From Pseudoips prasinana (lineage: Eukaryota; Arthropoda; Insecta; Lepidoptera; Nolidae), in assembly GCA_951640165.1 (NCBI GenBank), contig OX621242.1:38397501-38461500 (forward strand): DNA of 64,000 bases, given 5' to 3'. The position numbers and the translations under genes were made by a program. Below the pieces are notes generated by a model. That model saw nothing but the letters and a program-made list of their open reading frames with translations. It searched no databases and was not told the origin of the DNA. Shown here one piece after another: positions 61,550-64,000 of this stretch; the first letter of the stretch is position 1, and each line of letters starts with the position of its first letter.

Positions 61550-64000
61550 TAATTTGCTGTGTGGTGACGGCCTAAGAATATCACCACCCCCTCTCATCCC
61601 GTGGGGGGACGTAAAAGTCGTCCCGAGGGAATATATACCAGAGAACGGGCAGCAGCGTTCTCCTGAGTACCATGTCCACCTTACTGCGATCGCCAACCCG
61701 TCTGCCAAGCGTGGCGATTATGGCAAATCCCCTCAAATGATGGACACAACCAAACCGCGGCCCCCAGTCCCCGGCAGCCCTGCTATTCCCAGCCGTGGTA
61801 ACAGCCGTGGTTACGGCAGGGCAGGGGGTGCTAAGAATCCCCGGCAGATTCCGCGTTACCAACACCGACGACCTCTGGCCCTGGCAACATATAACACACG
61901 TACACTGCGGTCCGACGAGAAGATAACCGAACTGGAGGAAGAATTGAGCAGGTTACATTGGGATATTGTAGGATTATCTGAAGTCCGAAGAAAGGGGGAG
62001 GACTCGATAATACTGAAATCCGGAAACCTGCTCTATTATCGGGAGGGTGACCAAATATCCCAAGGTGGTGTCGGGTTCATAGTCCACAAGTCCCTCGTGA
62101 ACAACCTAGTGAAAATCGAGAGTGTGTCGACGAGGGTTGCGTACCTTATACTCAGAATCACCAAGCGGTATTCGCTGAAGGTTATACAGGTATACGCACC
62201 CACTTCGACACACTCCGACGATGAAGTCGAGGTTATGTATGAGGACATATCCAGAGCCATACATACCTCTAACTCCTATATCACTGTGGTCATGGGGGAC
62301 TTTAACGCGAAGCTGGGCAAACGATTCGGTAATGAGCTGAGAGTGGGGCAATTTGGAATTGGTGACCGGAACCCCCGGGGCCAAATGTTGGCCGACTTCA
62401 TGGAGAAGGAGGGACTCTTTATGATGAATTCCTTCTTCAGGAAGCCGGATCACCGCAAATGGACCTGGGTGAGCCCCGATGGTAAACCTAAAAATGAGAT
62501 AGACTTTATCTTGTCGACGAGACGACAGATGTTCAAAGATGTCTCCGTGATCAATGCGGTTAAAACCGGGAGCGATCACAGACTGGTCAGAGGCTCATTG
62601 AACCTGAATGTCAAACTCCAGAGGTCCCGACTGATAAAGTCTACGCTCCGACCCTTACCTATCCACGTCCAAAACCCCGAACCATTTCAGCTCGAACTGC
62701 AAAACCGTTTCGAATGCCTAGCAGACTGCGAGGAAGTGCACTCATACTATGACAGGCTCGTAGAAGCTGTCCATACGGCTGGGTCTAAGGTCTTCAAGGC
62801 CCGTCGTACAAACAGAACTAAAAAGATCTCTGACTTTACCCTGCAACTTATGGAAGATAGACGGAAAATGGTTCTGACATCCTCAGATGATGCTACCAGA
62901 TATCGGCGGCTCAACAGACAGATCTCAAAGTCTTTGACTCGCGACACGCGGCAATTTAATACAATTAGTATTAAAGAGGCCATCGAGCGGAACAAAGGCT
63001 CCAAAGTGTTCGCAAGAGCTCTGTCTGTTGGACAGAGCCAACTGACGAAGCTGAAGACTGAGGATGGTAGAATCGTCACGTCTAAGCTTGAGTTGCTGGG
63101 AGAGATCGAGAAGTTCTACGGACAGTTATATACGACAACACAGCCACCTGTCAAAAGTCATGCCTCAGATCCCAGAGCACGACTAACCCGACATTACACC
63201 GAAGACATCCCGGACGTCAGCCTGTACGAGATTAGAATGGCTCTCAAACAACTCAAGAACAACAAGGCGCCTGGTGATGATGGAGTTACAGCAGAGCTTC
63301 TGAAGGCGGGTGGTACACCAATCCTACGGGCCCTTCAGAAGTTATTTAACTCCATCATACTAGATGGTCAAACGCCACAAGCATGGCACAGAAGTGTGGT
63401 GGTGCTCTTCTTCAAAAAGGGGGACAAAACCCTATTGAAGAATTATAGACCCATCACACTGCTGAGCCATGTTTACAAGTTGTTTTCGAGGGTCGTTACG
63501 AACCGTCTCGCGCGCAGGTTTGACGACTTCCAGCCTCCCGAACAAGCCGGTTTCCGAAAAGGCTTTAGCACCATAGACCACATACATACGCTACGGCAAG
63601 TTATACAGAAGACCGAAGAGTATAACAAGCCACTGTGCTTAGCGTTTGTGGACTATGAGAAAGCCTTTGATTCTATCGAAACATGGGCCGTGCTGAGGTC
63701 TCTCATAAGGTGCCAAATTGACTACCGGTATATCGAGGTGATAAAGTGTTTGTATGAAAACGCCACTATGTCAGTGCGACTCCAGGACCAGATCTCGAAA
63801 CCTATCCACTTGCAGCGAGGCGTGAGACAGGGAGATGTTATATCTCCGAAACTGTTCACCGCTGCATTGGAAGACGTCTTCAAGCTTCTGGACTGGAAAG
63901 GCTTTGGCATCAATGTCAATGGCGAGTACATCACTCACCTTCGATTTGCCGATGATATCGTAGTCATGGCTGAGACCATGGAAGACCTCGGTACAATGCT
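61550..64000 (+). mobile_element. RTE-clade LINE, 5' part, cut by the window edge
   Basis: The leader begins TTTGCTGTGTGGTGACGGC, the same start as the bipartite short elements, and runs to the ORF at 61737. Everything to the window end is one open frame, so this copy may be complete. Its 3' end lies outside the window. Confidence 0.87.
61737..64000 (+). CDS. RTE-clade endonuclease-reverse transcriptase, partial (3' end outside the window)
   Basis: The protein nicks DNA and reverse-transcribes element RNA. From ATG 61737 (MMDTTKPRPP) 754 codons are open. The frame is also open upstream of this ATG, so an earlier start is possible. The APE endonuclease has YNTRTLR (Asn 53), LSEVRRKG (Glu 82), VMGDFNAKLG (Asp 188, Asn 190), NEIDFILS and SDH 279-281. 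The reverse transcriptase has NNKAPGDDGVTAELLKAGG, NYRPITLLSHVYKLFSRVV, QAGFRKGFSTIDHI, FVDYEKAFDSI, RGVRQGDVISPKLF and RFADDIVVMAE (FADD 737-740). RGVRQGD..SPKLF and FADD are typical of RTE and related clades. No lesion was seen, so the copy may be young or active. Confidence 0.9.
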   Translation, partial: MMDTTKPRPPVPGSPAIPSRGNSRGYGRAGGAKNPRQIPRYQHRRPLALATYNTRTLRSDEKITELEEELSRLHWDIVGLSEVRRKGEDSIILKSGNLLYYREGDQISQGGVGFIVHKSLVNNLVKIESVSTRVAYLILRITKRYSLKVIQVYAPTSTHSDDEVEVMYEDISRAIHTSNSYITVVMGDFNAKLGKRFGNELRVGQFGIGDRNPRGQMLADFMEKEGLFMMNSFFRKPDHRKWTWVSPDGKPKNEIDFILSTRRQMFKDVSVINAVKTGSDHRLVRGSLNLNVKLQRSRLIKSTLRPLPIHVQNPEPFQLELQNRFECLADCEEVHSYYDRLVEAVHTAGSKVFKARRTNRTKKISDFTLQLMEDRRKMVLTSSDDATRYRRLNRQISKSLTRDTRQFNTISIKEAIERNKGSKVFARALSVGQSQLTKLKTEDGRIVTSKLELLGEIEKFYGQLYTTTQPPVKSHASDPRARLTRHYTEDIPDVSLYEIRMALKQLKNNKAPGDDGVTAELLKAGGTPILRALQKLFNSIILDGQTPQAWHRSVVVLFFKKGDKTLLKNYRPITLLSHVYKLFSRVVTNRLARRFDDFQPPEQAGFRKGFSTIDHIHTLRQVIQKTEEYNKPLCLAFVDYEKAFDSIETWAVLRSLIRCQIDYRYIEVIKCLYENATMSVRLQDQISKPIHLQRGVRQGDVISPKLFTAALEDVFKLLDWKGFGINVNGEYITHLRFADDIVVMAETMEDLGTM

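Noticed and set aside
1..64000. piRNA-cluster interpretation of the element mosaic
   Set aside because: Elements lie on both strands without a consistent antisense bias, and sequence alone cannot show precursor transcription.

Overview
The window looks like repeat-rich nuclear DNA of a butterfly or moth. The evidence is an AT-rich background, short Helitrons ending in CTAG, R1-clade and RTE-clade LINEs, RTE 3' tails of (ATG)n, tRNA-headed SINEs of lepidopteran style, and a TTAGG (insect telomere-type) motif at one insertion site. Almost everything that can be named is a mobile element or its remnant. The only host gene I can support is a canonical tRNA-Arg(CCT) at 46787-46859 on the minus strand. 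No host protein-coding exon could be established, so the window is probably intergenic or a large intron.

Layout. 1-2.9 kb: Helitron pieces, a foldback MITE and a decayed SINE. 2.9-9.1 kb: a nearly complete R1-clade LINE (gag with three CCHC knuckles; APE endonuclease plus reverse transcriptase), broken by one in-frame stop and three frameshifts, followed by a 5'-truncated copy of its own 3' end at the same GGTTAGGTTGTGTTTG target. 9.2-18.1 kb: SINEs, foldback elements and a Helitron (13366-15019) with only the C-terminal part of its helicase. 18.1-18.7 kb: four tandem 152-bp units. 19.5-24.0 kb: an endonuclease-RT-RNase H LINE on the minus strand, inserted into a SINE with a 14-bp target duplication and damaged mainly by one single-base frameshift. 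24.0-42.0 kb: a mosaic of Helitrons, SINEs, a Harbinger remnant, MITEs, LINE 3' ends and hairpins. 42.1-44.3 kb: one LINE inserted head-on into another. 44.3-54.1 kb: SINEs, the tRNA gene and dispersed repeats. 54.1-55.7 kb: a very recent 0.78-kb tandem duplication. 55.87-56.21 kb: a 19-bp minisatellite open in every reading frame. 56.2-61.5 kb: short RTE derivatives, a decayed retroelement C-terminus and a Helitron. 61.55-64.0 kb: the 5' part of an RTE-clade LINE whose ORF is still open at the window edge.

The elements interact as parasites of one another. A short non-autonomous family (copies near 33.3, 51.6, 57.0, 57.7 and 58.5 kb) consists of the RTE 5' leader joined directly to the RTE 3' end, and its likely autonomous donor lies at 61.5 kb. 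Another SINE group shares one central core but carries either a 5S-rRNA-like or a tRNA-like head. These two families are the most unusual content of the window.
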